Positions 38,918 through 50,043 of a DNA stretch of 64,000 nt are shown here, piece by piece; within the stretch, counting starts at the first letter, position 1, and each line of letters starts with the position of its first letter. Source of the stretch: Pseudopyrenochaeta lycopersici (lineage: Eukaryota; Ascomycota; Dothideomycetes; Pleosporales; Pseudopyrenochaetaceae). Both the position numbers and the translations under genes were made by a program. The stretch is taken from positions 310,001 through 374,000 of the forward strand of contig NHZP01000041.1 of assembly GCA_003313425.1 (NCBI GenBank), given 5' to 3'. The notes beneath the pieces were generated by a model. That model made no database searches. It saw nothing but the letters and a program-made list of their open reading frames with translations, and was not told where the DNA came from.

Positions 38918-41900
38918 CTACTTGCGCTGAATCTCCATATGCTTCGTTCGTGAGTGGTATTGCGGATTCGAGGATAGGGCGATGGCTCCTTGGTTGTCGC
39001 CACAGATGATGGTCGCGACCCTTCCTTGGCTTAGGTTGAGCTCATTGAGGAGCCTACTCAACCAGATTGCCTCTTTAGTTGCCTGCGTCTGTCCCATGAA
39101 TTCGGCTTCGCAGGCTGACAGGGCGACAACGCTCTGGCGCTTGGATTGCCAGCTGATGGCTCCGCTTCCGATGTTGAACAGGTATCCGGCGGTTGACCGC
39201 CGTGTGTCATGACAGCCGGCCCAGTCTGCGTCCGTGTATCCCTTCAACATCTGTAGATGGCCCTTGTACGTGAGCCTGAGGCTCCGCGTGCTTTTAAGGT
39301 ACCTCAGGATGCGTCGTGCGAGCTTCATATGCTGTGGTCCTGGGTTTGCTAAGTGCCGGCTCGCCATGGATACCGCGTATGCTATATCCCCCCTAGTACC
39401 AAGCATGATGTACATTAGCGATCCTACAATCCGTTGATATTCAATTCTCTGTTCAAGGGGACAGCGGTATTCTGGACTGTTTTCTGTTGGTGGTGATGTT
39501 TCAATCGGTGTGCTGATAGGGGCACAGTCGCTGAGTCCGAATTGATGGACAACCTTGTTAATGTAGGCCTCTTGGCTTAGGTAAAGTATCCTGTTTTGAC
39601 GGTCTCGTTGGATAGACATCCCGAGATAATAGCTGCAGGGTCCAAGGTCTGTCATTTGGAAACGGTTGCGAAGGGCTCTCTTTATCCTTTTTATCTCTGC
39701 AATGCTTGGACCGACGATCAATAGGTCATCCACGTACACCGCAATGTACATATTGCTTCGCACAAAGATACTGAGGTCAGCATTGATTGGCTCAAAGCTG
39801 ACGCCGCGCAGGAAGTTGGTTAGAGTTTGATACCATATGCGAGGCGCTTGCTTTAGTTGGATCCCAGATCATGTGATACGATAGTCAAACACTGGTGTAA
39901 CACACCAGTAGGCTATATATACAGACCTACAGACACAGACAATTATCACACTTGTTCTTCCAGTTCAGAGCTTCAACTGCTTTAAGCCGTAAAGCGCCTT
40001 TCGAAGTTTGCAGACCCTTGGTGTGCCATCCCCCATGTAGTGGGATTGCTCAACGTAGATCTCGTGGTCAATGTCGCCGTATAAGAAGGCGGTCTTGACG
40101 TCCATTTGTTCGATCTCGAGACCTAATGCGGCTGCGATGGCAAATAGGGCCTTGTAGCTCATTGGCTTCACTACAGAGGCGAACGTCTCGTCATAGTCGA
40201 TGCCTTCTTCTTGTGTGAAGCCTCTCACAACCCACCTACTTTTGTGGCGGATTACTTCTCCATGTGATCCTCTCTTCAGATTGAAGACCCATTTGCCACT
40301 GAGAACCCGTCTGTCCCTAGGATGGTCGACGAGCTCCCACCTCTTGTTCTGTTTGAGCGAGTTGATTTCTTCAACAATAGACCTCTCCCATTCAGGCCAG
40401 CTCGTGTCATTCTTCGCTTGATGAAGAGTTTTTGGTTCAAAGGGCTCTGTTTCTTCCGCAGCTACTGTTAAGAACGTTGGGAGTACGTTGCCTTCAGGTA
40501 CATCCATCAGTGCAAGCTCTTCCATACTGTATTCGGATGTATCTGATGTGGCCTGCGGGGCCCTGATTCTGAGTTCAGGGTGATATTCTAAGGCTTGTTG
40601 CCTCACCTCATGAACTGTGCGATCAAGGTGGTGTCCCGGATATCGTTGCCGTTCTCCCCAAGCTTGATCGTGTCGAGCGTCGTCCCGTTGCTGGCCGCCA
40701 TTAGGTAGTGAATCCTCTCCTTCGGAAACATCTGAAAATGAGCCAAAGGTATCGTCACTCCTAGAAGGCGACAAGGTCCTGTCTCCCTGTTCAGCAACTG
40801 GCTGCGAGTCATCGTCACTCGATTGGGACGGCGCTCCTTCTCCCGAGTCATCGTCACTCGGTCGAGGTAGTGTTTGCGAGTCATCGTCACTCGCGCGAGG
40901 TAGTATTTGCGAGTCCCCGTCGCCCGCCCAAGGTAGTACTTGCGAGTCCTTGGTGCTCGCCCGAGGTAGTATTTGCGAGTCCCCGGCGCTCGTTTCAGAC
41001 ATGGCCTGTTCCGGGTATGGTGTCATCTGAAGCTTTGACGAGGGCGATCGGTTCGAGAGATATGCAGCCGTTCGAGCTATCTCTGGCCAGAACTTCGATG
41101 GAAGCTTTGTGTGTGCTAGTGTAGGTCCAACTCGATCATATATTGTCTTATAGGCTCTTTCAGCCACGCCATTCTGTTGGTGCTGATCTACACCTGTAAC
41201 CTCAGGCTGAATCGCCCGGGAAAATAGGATGAATTTCATTTCTTCTCCCACTTGTTCAGGGATTCGATCAAGTCGTATCCGTCTACACTTCTGTTCAGGG
41301 CGCTAATTGTGGTCAAGAAAGAAGCGCAACGATTCAATGACAAATCCCTGCCGTCGTGGTATAGGGATGACCTCGATCCAGCCAGTCGAGTCGTCAACGA
41401 TGGTAAGCCAGTAGCGACTGCCATCGAGACCCTCATCAAATGGGCCTGCGACGTCCATATGGAGGAGTTCCATTGGAAATTCCCCCTTTCGACCTGAGCG
41501 GCTGTGCGGCTTTTCGGTCATTCGCCCCTGAAGGCATGGCTTGCATGGTTCTCGTGGCTCTACATCTCGAATGCCATAGGCTTGCTTCTTGAGCCGCCGT
41601 AGGTTTGAATCGCTCAGATGAGCCAGTCGGTTGTGCCAAAGCGTCAATTGTGGGCTGACATGGTAGGCTGGAAAAGAAAATTTGTCCATAGGTCGAGCGC
41701 ATAAACGCCATGGTATTTGCTTGCAGTATATGAGCTCCTCTTAATTGACTTATTGCGTATACTGGCGCCCTTGCTAGAGAATTCGACCTTAGCTCCGCGC
41801 TCGAGCAGCTGCGGCACGGATATGAGGTTTGCATGCGCAGATGGGACATAGAGGACGTTATCAAGGATAAGCCATCTTCTTCTGCCGTGTGAATTGCATA

Positions 41901-42170
41901 GAATATTGATCGTTCCTACTCCTGAGGGAGATGTGGATGCATCAACGCTCCTGAGTGCAGGCCCATGATATGTGCCTATTTGGACAAACTTCGAGGCGTT
42001 GTTGCACACATGCTGAGCACAGCCGCTGTCGACGATCCAAGCGTCGCGAATTGGGAGCATCTTAGTGGCCATCATCGCGAGGGTATGGCTGACAGTGGTG
42101 CAGTTGTTTTCAACGTCCTTTTTAAATGCTGCATTGACGTCTTCTCCGGTAACCTTCTGTAAGGCTTAAA
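38918..42170 (-). pseudogene. Ty1/copia pol, broken, without LTRs
   Basis: Minus-strand pieces in order: a pre-protease segment and protease (VTGEDVNAAF, then WIVDSGCAQHVCNNASKF) from about 42165; integrase finger WHNRLAHLS then CKPCLQG and core MDVAGPFDEG with VDDSTGWIEV (41689-41303); after a frameshift, HQQNGVAERAYKTIYDRVGP, a linker with tandem repeats, and the start of reverse transcriptase (MDVKTAFLYGDIDHEIYVEQ, LRKALYGLKQ) at 41251-39965; a 124-bp insertion; then the rest of RT with YVDDLLIVGPS and RNase H (YTDADWAGCHDTRRSTAGYL) to 38918. The last frame stays open slightly beyond the usual end. No matching LTR pair was found, so the copy is old or truncated at both ends. Confidence 0.82.
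39855..39978. mobile_element. 124-bp insertion in the copia RT, solo LTR or TRIM
   Basis: The inserted unit starts AGTTGGATCC and ends GCTTCAACT, with inverted termini AGTTG/CAACT, and is flanked by a 5-bp duplication GCTTT (39850-39854 and 39979-39983); two more bases on the outer side also match. It contains a CTATATATA box. It splits the RT frame between LYGLKQ and LKQAPRIWYQ. A related 3' end (CACACTCGTTCTT then GAGCTTCAACT) is at 56405-56435. Confidence 0.7.
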
Positions 42171-42499
42171 GGGTGCACAAAGAAATTGTTCATAGAAGTG
42201 CATATCATATTGATTGTCTGTTTTAGATGGAGGGTGGCCTGCCGCTATATGTTCATGAGAGATTACTAATTCTCGAATCATGTGACCAATACTGGCTTAC
42301 AAGAACCAGCTCAATAGTGGCGGACAGTCCTTTCTGGCGCTGCTAATTGCAAGCTAGATAGCTCTATGGCTGATGAAGGACACCAGCGTTTCGATAGAGC
42401 TAGATGCTCATGCCAAATGCGTTCCTAGCAGAGTTGCTAACAATCAATCCGATCGGCGAATTGTTACGCTTAGATATCCTATTTCAGCGTGCAAGGCGT

Positions 42500-43632
42500 A
42501 CCTAATGGTCTGTGCATACATGGGCAAAATGGTCGGTTGTTCCGGTCGGTTGTTCCGTTTAACCGGTCGGTCTGCATATTTGGCCGGTTTTGGTTAACCG
42601 GTTTTGTTGAGACAAGTGATAGTTGTTCATTGTTGTTGTGTTACTTCATCTACGGACTAGTGGGGAATTGCTCTCATATATATATGTCGCCTCACCACAG
42701 TCCCTTCGTGTTTCAGCCACCACGATATTCAACAGGTTTGTTTGATTTAATCTAATCGTGTAAACCGGTTAAACCAGTTATATAGGCTGCGCATCGCAAC
42801 CATTTCTAATTCAGCTCAATCCCGCAAGCTTGTGGTTATTGTACTCTACGCTATGTTGCTTCCTGCTGAATCCTCGTCCTCATCTCTCCCTGCCAACTTC
42901 TATTCATTTATAGAGGTCTCTAAGGAGCCTCCATCTGGTAAGAAGGGAAGTAAGGGCTTTACTATCTATACCTGCAGAGTCTGCGTTGCTCGACCATTCT
43001 CTGGAAATCATCGCATGAATGCTGTCCGACATGTTCTGAATAACCACCCATTACCGGCTCCTACTCCTGCTCTTGCATCCTCGAGCCCAGCTCCCGAGCC
43101 TGTAACCGGATACTCCCTTACAAATAATCCTCGAAGGCTTACCTCCTTTTTCTCCTCTTCTCCATCGCCCGATTCCATGCGGAATGTCTTCAGTCTCCCA
43201 CGATATCATGATGCTATCATAGCCCTCTTCACACAGCGTCGGCTCCCGTTTTCTGCTATCGAGTGGAAAGAGTTTCAAGAGCTCTCTCCTGCTGCCAATC
43301 CATATATTGAGGATCAACTCATCCAAACCCGCCGTTCGCTCCTCCGCATAATCATCACAAATGAAGACTACTATCGCGAATAGATCAAAGAGAGCCTCCA
43401 AACCGCTGTGAGCTCTATTCACATCTCCTCCGATCTCTGGTCTTCGCCCAACCGCCACTCCCTTCTTGGTGTCACCGCACAGTGGGTCGATGCGAACTGG
43501 GAGCTTCAAACGGCATTACTGGCTCTCCCGGAATGTCACTATACCCATACTGGAGAGTATCAAGCTAAGTTGCTTCTGCAGGTCGTAGAGACCTATAGGA
43601 TTGCGTCAAGGATCGACTGGCATACTGGAGAT
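42500..43632 (+). mobile_element. hAT element copy B, truncated
   Basis: The plus strand matches hAT copy A (minus strand, 17.7-16.6 kb) from the GGTCGGTTGTTCCGG terminal repeats through the promoter, BED finger (YTCRVCVARPFSGNHRMN) and transposase up to IDWHTGD, where the terminus of another hAT begins. Relative to A it carries about 95 extra bp near 42736-42830. The BED finger frame is intact here, but CAG is TAG at 43381-43383 (YYRE-stop-IKESLQ), a CpA-to-TpA change. The downstream half is missing. Confidence 0.75.
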
Positions 43633-44611
43633 CAGTGTGGCCAATGGATGGAAGCTATTTGGATTGTCCATCCAATCCGCTTCGTTTTGGATTGGATTGG
43701 ATTGGATGGAGGAATCCAATGAATCCAAATCGAAATTACTGCCGCCACATTGTGGTGGAGATTAGAGAACGAGGCATCATAGTGCTAATGCGTAAGCCAT
43801 ATTTGCTAGCTAAGCGGAATGGCTGATTCCGAGCGAATTTCTTCGCATTATCGTGAAGATAATTCTGAGTACGGGGCGACAGATACTCCGTGCATAAGCC
43901 ACTGGAATCATAGCTATTTGCTTCCTTATAAAACGAGCCCAAGGTGACGAAGTCTGAGTTGCAAGGCGTTGAAGGTGTCGCACCTTTTCAAAAAAAATTA
44001 GCTCTGGATCTAACATGCCTCATTAAGTTATTGTTCTTGTTTTGCTCTCCGCAGCAGTTATCACTACTGTTATTACTGCGTCACATGACATCACTATTAC
44101 CTCTTACGGTTGACGCTTTACGGTCATTTGAGGGGGAGAAGGTTGCTCTATCTGCTCCTTCAACATGCTCTGCACTGTCTGCACCACTCTCCGCGGTAGG
44201 GCCCTGAAATAACTCTCTTGCACTTATACTAACCTTTCTCTGAATAGGATGGCCAAGCTTTCGTCGCCAATGAGTCCCATTATACCGATTCGGACCACGA
44301 TTGGTCATGGGTGCAATGGAGGTTGCTTCCCGGGCATTCAATCCCTTTGTCACGTTTAATGAAGAGGATTCGAGGATGGTTCTGGGCGTTTGGCGCGCCG
44401 ACAGAGGAGCAGGGGACGAAGAAAAGATTCTGGCTCTGTAAGGAATGTCATCTGGCTGGGAAAGGTGGCCATTACAACACCGACAATGGTACCTCTGCCG
44501 TGAATACACGTTTACGAGATATCCATCATCTAGCCTGGGATAAAGACAACAAAGAAGTTATCAATGATACCTCAAAGAGGTGGCTCTGGACAATGAAAGG
44601 CAAGCCCGCTC

Positions 44612-47387
44612 CAGACTTGTCGGCAATATGTGCTTATCAATGTTCTTATCAATCAATATCAATATTCATCCAAGTAGGCAATATCAATATGGGATATCGT
44701 TATCAATTCAATATTGATAAGTATTGATAAGGGCACGTGCACACCCACTTCTCACCACCTTTTTGCTTTTTTCGCCTTTTTTCGCCTTTTTTGGTGTTCT
44801 TCCGCGCCCTTTCGCGTCCTTTCGCGTTTTCCTTTTTTGCACCTTTTGCGTGCAAATCCCAGGGTATCTACCGGTTTATCTCTCTGCTGCATGCTCCACA
44901 ACCACCGCCATAAACCATTCTACAACGTTATGGCCTCCCAGAACTCCCAAGGTCGGCCTATCCGACCTCCTTCCTCCTCATCCACACCCTCTCTACCCAC
45001 TACGCCTTCCTCCAGAGCCTCTCCTAGCCCATGGCGCTTCCTCAATGACAAACCACATCGACCTGACCGTAGCCGTGAGGACGTAAAGTCAAGAAAGAGG
45101 CGTGCTGCTGATATATGGACACACTTTCGGAAGCCAGAGAATGATGAGGCAATGCGCGATAAGTCAGGGCAATCACTGATGTATTGTAAGGACTGTGACG
45201 GCTATGGGAAACCCTGGGCTACTGCTATTACCACTAACGCTAGGACTCATATGGCGAATCTACATCAAGTCTACGTTGATGTTGAAGAGCCGAAGGGAAA
45301 GAAAGTACGGCAAGTCTCTCTCCAAGCAGCCCTTCAAATGTCGGTAAAGAAGCAGGTAGAGAAGAATACCGAGGATGTGGAGGAGGTTCTTACGAAGGCG
45401 CTTAACAAAGACGCCTTCTACGAGGCACAAATCCAGCTTGTTACTCGCCGCCGCTTGCCTTTCAACTGTGTTGAATGGCCAGAATACCAAGCGCTCCTAA
45501 TGGCAGTTAATCCAGAGGTCGAAAACCTACTTATCGAGTCACACACTACTATACCTGTCCACATTGAGCGAAGCTTTAAAACACACTACGCTACCATTAA
45601 GGAGCGCCTACACAGGGCAAAGTCTCAAATCCACTACTCTGTCGATCTCTGGTCATCGGCAAACCGGAAATCATTCCTTGGCATCTGCGCGCAATTCGTT
45701 GGACACGACTACACCCTCCGCAAAGCTCTCCTCTCCCTCCCACAGTGTCGCTTCTCTCACAGCGGCGAGACGATGGCAAGGCATATTCTCGAGACAATAC
45801 AAGCCTATGAGGTTACGGAGAAGACAGGCTATATTATTGGGGATAATGCTTCCAGTAACGACACTTGTTGTAGGGCTATTGCAAATGCTCTTACAAAAAT
45901 TGGGGTGGAATTCAATGCAAAAAAGAGGCGGATTCGATGCAGCGGTCATATAATCAATCTATCTCTTGATGCCTTCCTCTTTGCAACTACAGTAGAAGCC
46001 CTTGAGGCTGCCATTGAGGCTGCAAAAGAGGAGTCTGATATCACTGTGGTTGAAGCATTGCAAGAGCAGCTTCGTGAGAAGAGAGGCGACAAGAAAGGCA
46101 AAAGAATGCGACTCCTTAACGAGGCTAGGTGGCAGTCCAATGGAGCGCTTGGGAGCCTCCATGGTATCGCTGTCTATATTCGCTCCTCCACTATATTGAC
46201 TGATGAGTGGGAGGCACTTGCTGGGAAGCTTCTGGGCATCGATAACGCAACACGCTGGAACTCCTGGTACAAGTTGATTGCATTGGCCGTTGAGAAGCAG
46301 GATGCTTTGAATAAGTTCTGTCAAAAGCATCATAGAGCCCTTGGTGGCGCTGTTCTTTCTGCGGAAGATTGGGAGACTCTTACAATGACTCTTGAATTCT
46401 TACAGCCATTTAATCAAGCAACACTTACACAGGAAGCTAACTGGTCATCGCTTGACCAAGCTCTCTGGACAATGGATATCCTCTTTAAACACTACGAGGA
46501 AGCAAAGGTATGTTGCTGATAAAAAACTTATTTATACTGCTAATCTTAAGTAGATTCAATATAAAAACAACTCCCATATAGTCAACTCCATTAATATGGG
46601 GTGGTATGTCCTTGACAAGTATTACAAATCCTCTGACGAAGCGCCTGCCTATACCACAGCCCTCCTCCTCCATCCCCGACGCCGCCTCAAGTATATTGAT
46701 ATCAATTGGGTATCCTCCTGGAGAGAACCGGCCCTTACTACCGCAAGAGAGATTTGGGCAAATTATAAGGATCTGCCTCTTCTAAAGTCGCAGAAGGAGG
46801 CGGATAATTCACAACCAGAACTCTCAAAATTTGAGAGGCTTGCGGCGGAGCTTGACGTTATGGAAGAGGAGGAAGAGGAGGATGAATTCGAGAAATTTGT
46901 GAACGCAAAGCCTTGTAAGATCACTTGCTCTCCTTTGGAGTGGTGGTGTAAAGAGGAGCAGCGACTAGAATACCCTCGGCTTCATCAAATGGCGATGGAT
47001 ATCCTTTCTATTCCTCCAATGTCTGATGAAGCCGAGCGCGTCTTCTCAGGCGTACGGAGAACTATCTCATGGGACAGAGCTAGGCTAGGAGCATGGATTG
47101 TGGAGATGACAGAGGTTCTGGGTAATTGGAATAAGAACGGGCTTATCCAGACACTCTACATACCGGCAGAAGATCCTGGCAATATCACAGCCGAAGTAGA
47201 AAGCGATGACAATGGGCTTTCCGGACTATAGGTGCCCAAAGTGTCTGAAACACCATAGATTCTATATGCTAGTCCCAATCGGGTGATTCTTGGCAATATT
47301 ATCAATTCAATATCAATCTTGGGTCTGGATATCAATTCAATATCAATATCACCCTTATCAATCAATATTGAATTGCCGACAAGTCTG
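44612..47387 (+). mobile_element. hAT element D, intact termini and target duplication (2776 bp)
   Basis: Perfect 16-bp inverted ends CAGACTTGTCGGCAAT, flanked by a perfect 8-bp duplication GCCCGCTC (44604-44611 and 47388-47395). Many TATCAAT/ATTGATA units lie just inside both ends and are probable transposase binding sites. It is inserted in the coding region of hAT C. With an open transposase this is the best candidate for a mobile hAT in the window. Confidence 0.92.
44930..47231 (+). CDS. hAT D transposase, two exons, 751 aa
   Basis: The start is taken at ATG 44930 (MASQNSQGRPIRPP); the frame is open further upstream but reaches into the terminal repeats. Exon 1 is 44930-46507, the intron 46508-46553 (46 bp, GTATGT to AGTAG), exon 2 46554-47231. 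Splicing joins YEEAK to IQYKNNSHIVNS. Domains: Ser/Pro-rich N-terminus; BED-like finger (LMYCKDCDGYGKP, then TNARTHMANLH); catalytic core IHYSVDLWSSANRKSFLG, GYIIGDNASSNDTC, RRIRCSGHIINLSL, NATRWNSWYKL; an acidic loop (EEEEEEDEFE); hATC LEWWCKEEQRLEYPRLHQM and IPPMSDEAERVFSGVRR. No stop or frameshift is present. Confidence 0.88.
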
Positions 47388-50043
47388 GCCCGCTCCCTCT
47401 ACGGCGGATGCTGCTAGCCTCGACGCGTCTATTCCTCGAGAACAGGAAATCATAAACTATTTAGCGCTGGAATTTGATACGAATCGATTCCAGAGGCTTC
47501 TCGTTCGTTGGATTGTCTATGACAATGTCTCCTTTCGTCAAGTTGATAGTGCAGCGTTCCGTGAGCTCATTAGATACCTCTCTTCCCGTGCGGAACCTGC
47601 AATGCCTTCCCATACCACGATTTCGGCCTAGGTAGCTCATGGTTTTGAGCTTCATAAAGCGACAGTAAAGAAGGAGTTAAAAGATGCTTCGAGTAAAGTC
47701 CACTTCGCATTTAATCTCTAGACCTCCGGAAACCTATTATCCCTCAACGGCATTGTCGCTCACTTTCTCAACAAGGACTTTAAGGCTCGATGCATCCTTC
47801 TCTCAACTCCAGAGCAACTAGGCTCACACGCAGGTATCAACATCGCCAATAGGGTCAGCAAGGTTATCGACGACTTTTAGGTCATGAACAAGATTAGATT
47901 CTTTGTGCTTGACAACGCTTCGAACAACGATACGGCAATGGATGCTCTTACAGAGACGTATAGTTTTAATGCTATTAAACGACGCCTTCGCTGCTCTAGC
48001 CATATTATCAATCTCATTGCTCGCCATCTTCTTTTCAGCGTAGACCCAGATTTATTCGAAATAGGGGATCAGATGCCAAAAAACATCAAAGAGAGTTTGA
48101 GGCATTAGAGAAAAAACGGACCAGTCGGTAAACTTCATAACCTGGTTATTTAGACGTATTCAAGCCCCTAACGACAAGCTAGATGGGTCGCAGGTAAGTT
48201 TACTGCCCTTCCAGCAAATTCAGTTCTTAATGTACCATAGCACAGCAGAAATACATCGAAGAATCCGATAGTGAGGCCGATAAAGCTGACCTCAAGACTT
48301 ACGAGCTCTGCCGAGACAACAATACACGCTAGAATAGCGTCTATAATATGCTCCGTCGTGCGAATAAACTCCGCAATACTCTCAATTATTAGCTTGAATC
48401 AGAAGAGAGACTGATCAAACGGAACAATGCCAAGGGTACAAAGTTGCCAGTTGAGGATGCAGCAATCTGCAAGGACATCTTCACAGATAGGTTAACGGAA
48501 AAGGACTGGGACATACTCTCTGAGTATAAAAGACTGCTCAGGCCCTGTTATGAGGCGACGCTAGATCTACAGGGTCGACTAGGTGATAGTACATCCAGCG
48601 GGCTGACAAACGTCATTCAGGATATCGAGTATATTCTCGAAGAGCTGACTGCTGTTTATGCCTCATACGAATCTGCAGCAGAAGACATTATTCAAGGGGA
48701 ATGGCATTTCAAGGCCCAAATCAAGCTTGCAATCGACAAAGCTCAACAGTATTACCAGAAGCTTAGAGACTCGCCTGTCTACCTTGCCGCCGTCGTTCTT
48801 AATCCTGCGAAGAACTAGGATTATCTCGAAGCGTTCTGGAACAAGCAGCCGAAGTAGATCAAAGACGGGCAGAGAGCAGTCAAAAGGCTCTAGCTTAACA
48901 GCTACAAGCAACAGCCCATTTCAGATGCCCTTTCGCCCCAAAAGAAGAACCCGCGCGATGGTGAGCCCACGGGCATTCAAGCGTATCGAATGAGAGGTAT
49001 CAAAGCTGCGCAGACAGCTAACCGTAAGAAGAGAAAGGATGAATATGACCGCTATTGCACTCAAGGGCAGATCGAGTGTGACGAGCCAATCGCCTGGTGG
49101 ACAACGACTGGCAAAGCCCAGTATCCGCAGCTTACGCAGATAGCTATCGATATTCTCAGTATTCCGGCAATGAGCGACAAGCCAGAAAGAATATTTAGTA
49201 GATTAGGCATGATGATAACTGACCGCCGCAATCATCTACAGTGTAGTACAGCACAGGCAGCACAGTGTCTGTATTCATGGGACAAGGCCGGTATTATCGA
49301 CATAAGGCAAAAGCCGGTTGAATGAGAAAAGACGTCATATTTTGTAGCAAGATCTCTACATCATACTTTAGATTAATCCATTACAACCATTTTCTACCGA
49401 AATTATCCCCATGGGCGTTGTAGAGATTTCCATAATACACATTGATCACCCGCTCAGACCACTATGGCTAAGGCTGAATGGATTGAACTAGATTGGATTT
49501 GGATTGGACTGGATACCCCTGGATTTTATGGCGTTGGATTGGATCGACGATCCGTTCCATCCATTGGCCACACTGGTGTCTACGTCGTGATTGCCTGGCT
49601 AGATCCAAGCACAAGCGCTGGGATTTCGGTTGTGCCTGTCCCGCTTGCTAGTATCTTTGACTTAATCCATGGGTATCAGTAGGATTGTCGTGATCAGATA
49701 TCTGGATGCTATGTCTCCGGCCATTCACCAGATTGGTAATTGACGTAAATGTTTAGTGATCAATATCTGCATCTCGTACTGTCAACCTACGCTCATGTTT
49801 TTGAACCTTTCGGAATCGGCAGAAGTTCCTCTCCGCAACGGGCCAAAGGAATTGCCGCGGCTTTGCCCACATAGTTTTAGCGTTGAAACTGCAATTGTTA
49901 CCCCAACTCTGTAGTGCACAAATGCTGATCGAACATGCGTACTAGGCACACCGGTGCAACTTTAACAAAGGTGTTAAGAATCTTCCAGTATTTAATAGTT
50001 CAATGCAGCCCGGATGTCTCTCTACCAAAAAACTCGTGACAAA

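Larger units (their letters stand above)
44249..49325 (+). pseudogene. hAT C transposase, many amber stops, split by hAT D
   Basis: The 5' part (to 44611) has a BED finger: RGWFWAFGAPTEEQGTKKRF then WLCKECHLAGKG, HYNTDNG and RDIHHLAW. After the inner hAT the frame resumes at 47388 with LDASIPREQEIINYLALEFD, RWIVYDNVSFRQVDS, then FNL-stop-TSGNLLSLNG, FFVLDNASNNDTAMDA, RRLRCSSHIINLIA and NNNTR-stop-NSVYN, ending in a hATC domain (IDILSIPAMSDKPERIFSRL). I count about ten TAG stops and one TAA downstream of 47388. Several sit at positions where hAT proteins almost always have Trp (D-x-W-T-S, T-R-W-N-S). TGG to TAG is the complement of CpA-to-TpA, the mark of RIP. Confidence 0.8.
43633..49575 (+). 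mobile_element. hAT element C, RIP-damaged, hosting another hAT
   Basis: Inverted ends share 21 bp beginning CAGTGTGGCCAATGGATGG (left at 43633, right reversed from 49575), followed by GGATTGGATTGGA-type subterminal repeats at both ends. Without the inner hAT (44612-47387 plus one 8-bp duplication) it is about 3.2 kb. No 8-bp duplication surrounds it: CTGGAGAT on the left, GTGTCTAC on the right. Confidence 0.7.

Noticed and set aside
40850..41000. Regularly spaced repeats that could look like a CRISPR array
   Set aside because: They are in-frame protein repeats inside a copia linker of a eukaryotic genome, with diverged units and no true spacers.
44714..44929. Upstream part of the hAT D frame as coding sequence
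   Set aside because: The frame is open, but it runs into the AT-rich subterminal repeats and a low-complexity Phe-rich stretch; the ATG at 44930 begins the Ser/Pro-rich segment typical of these proteins.
47388..49325. UAG read as Trp (altered genetic code) to explain many in-frame TAGs
   Set aside because: Intact genes in the window use TGG for Trp and end in normal stops; the TAGs are confined to decayed repeats and other codons (CAG, CGA) are hit as well. RIP explains all of it.
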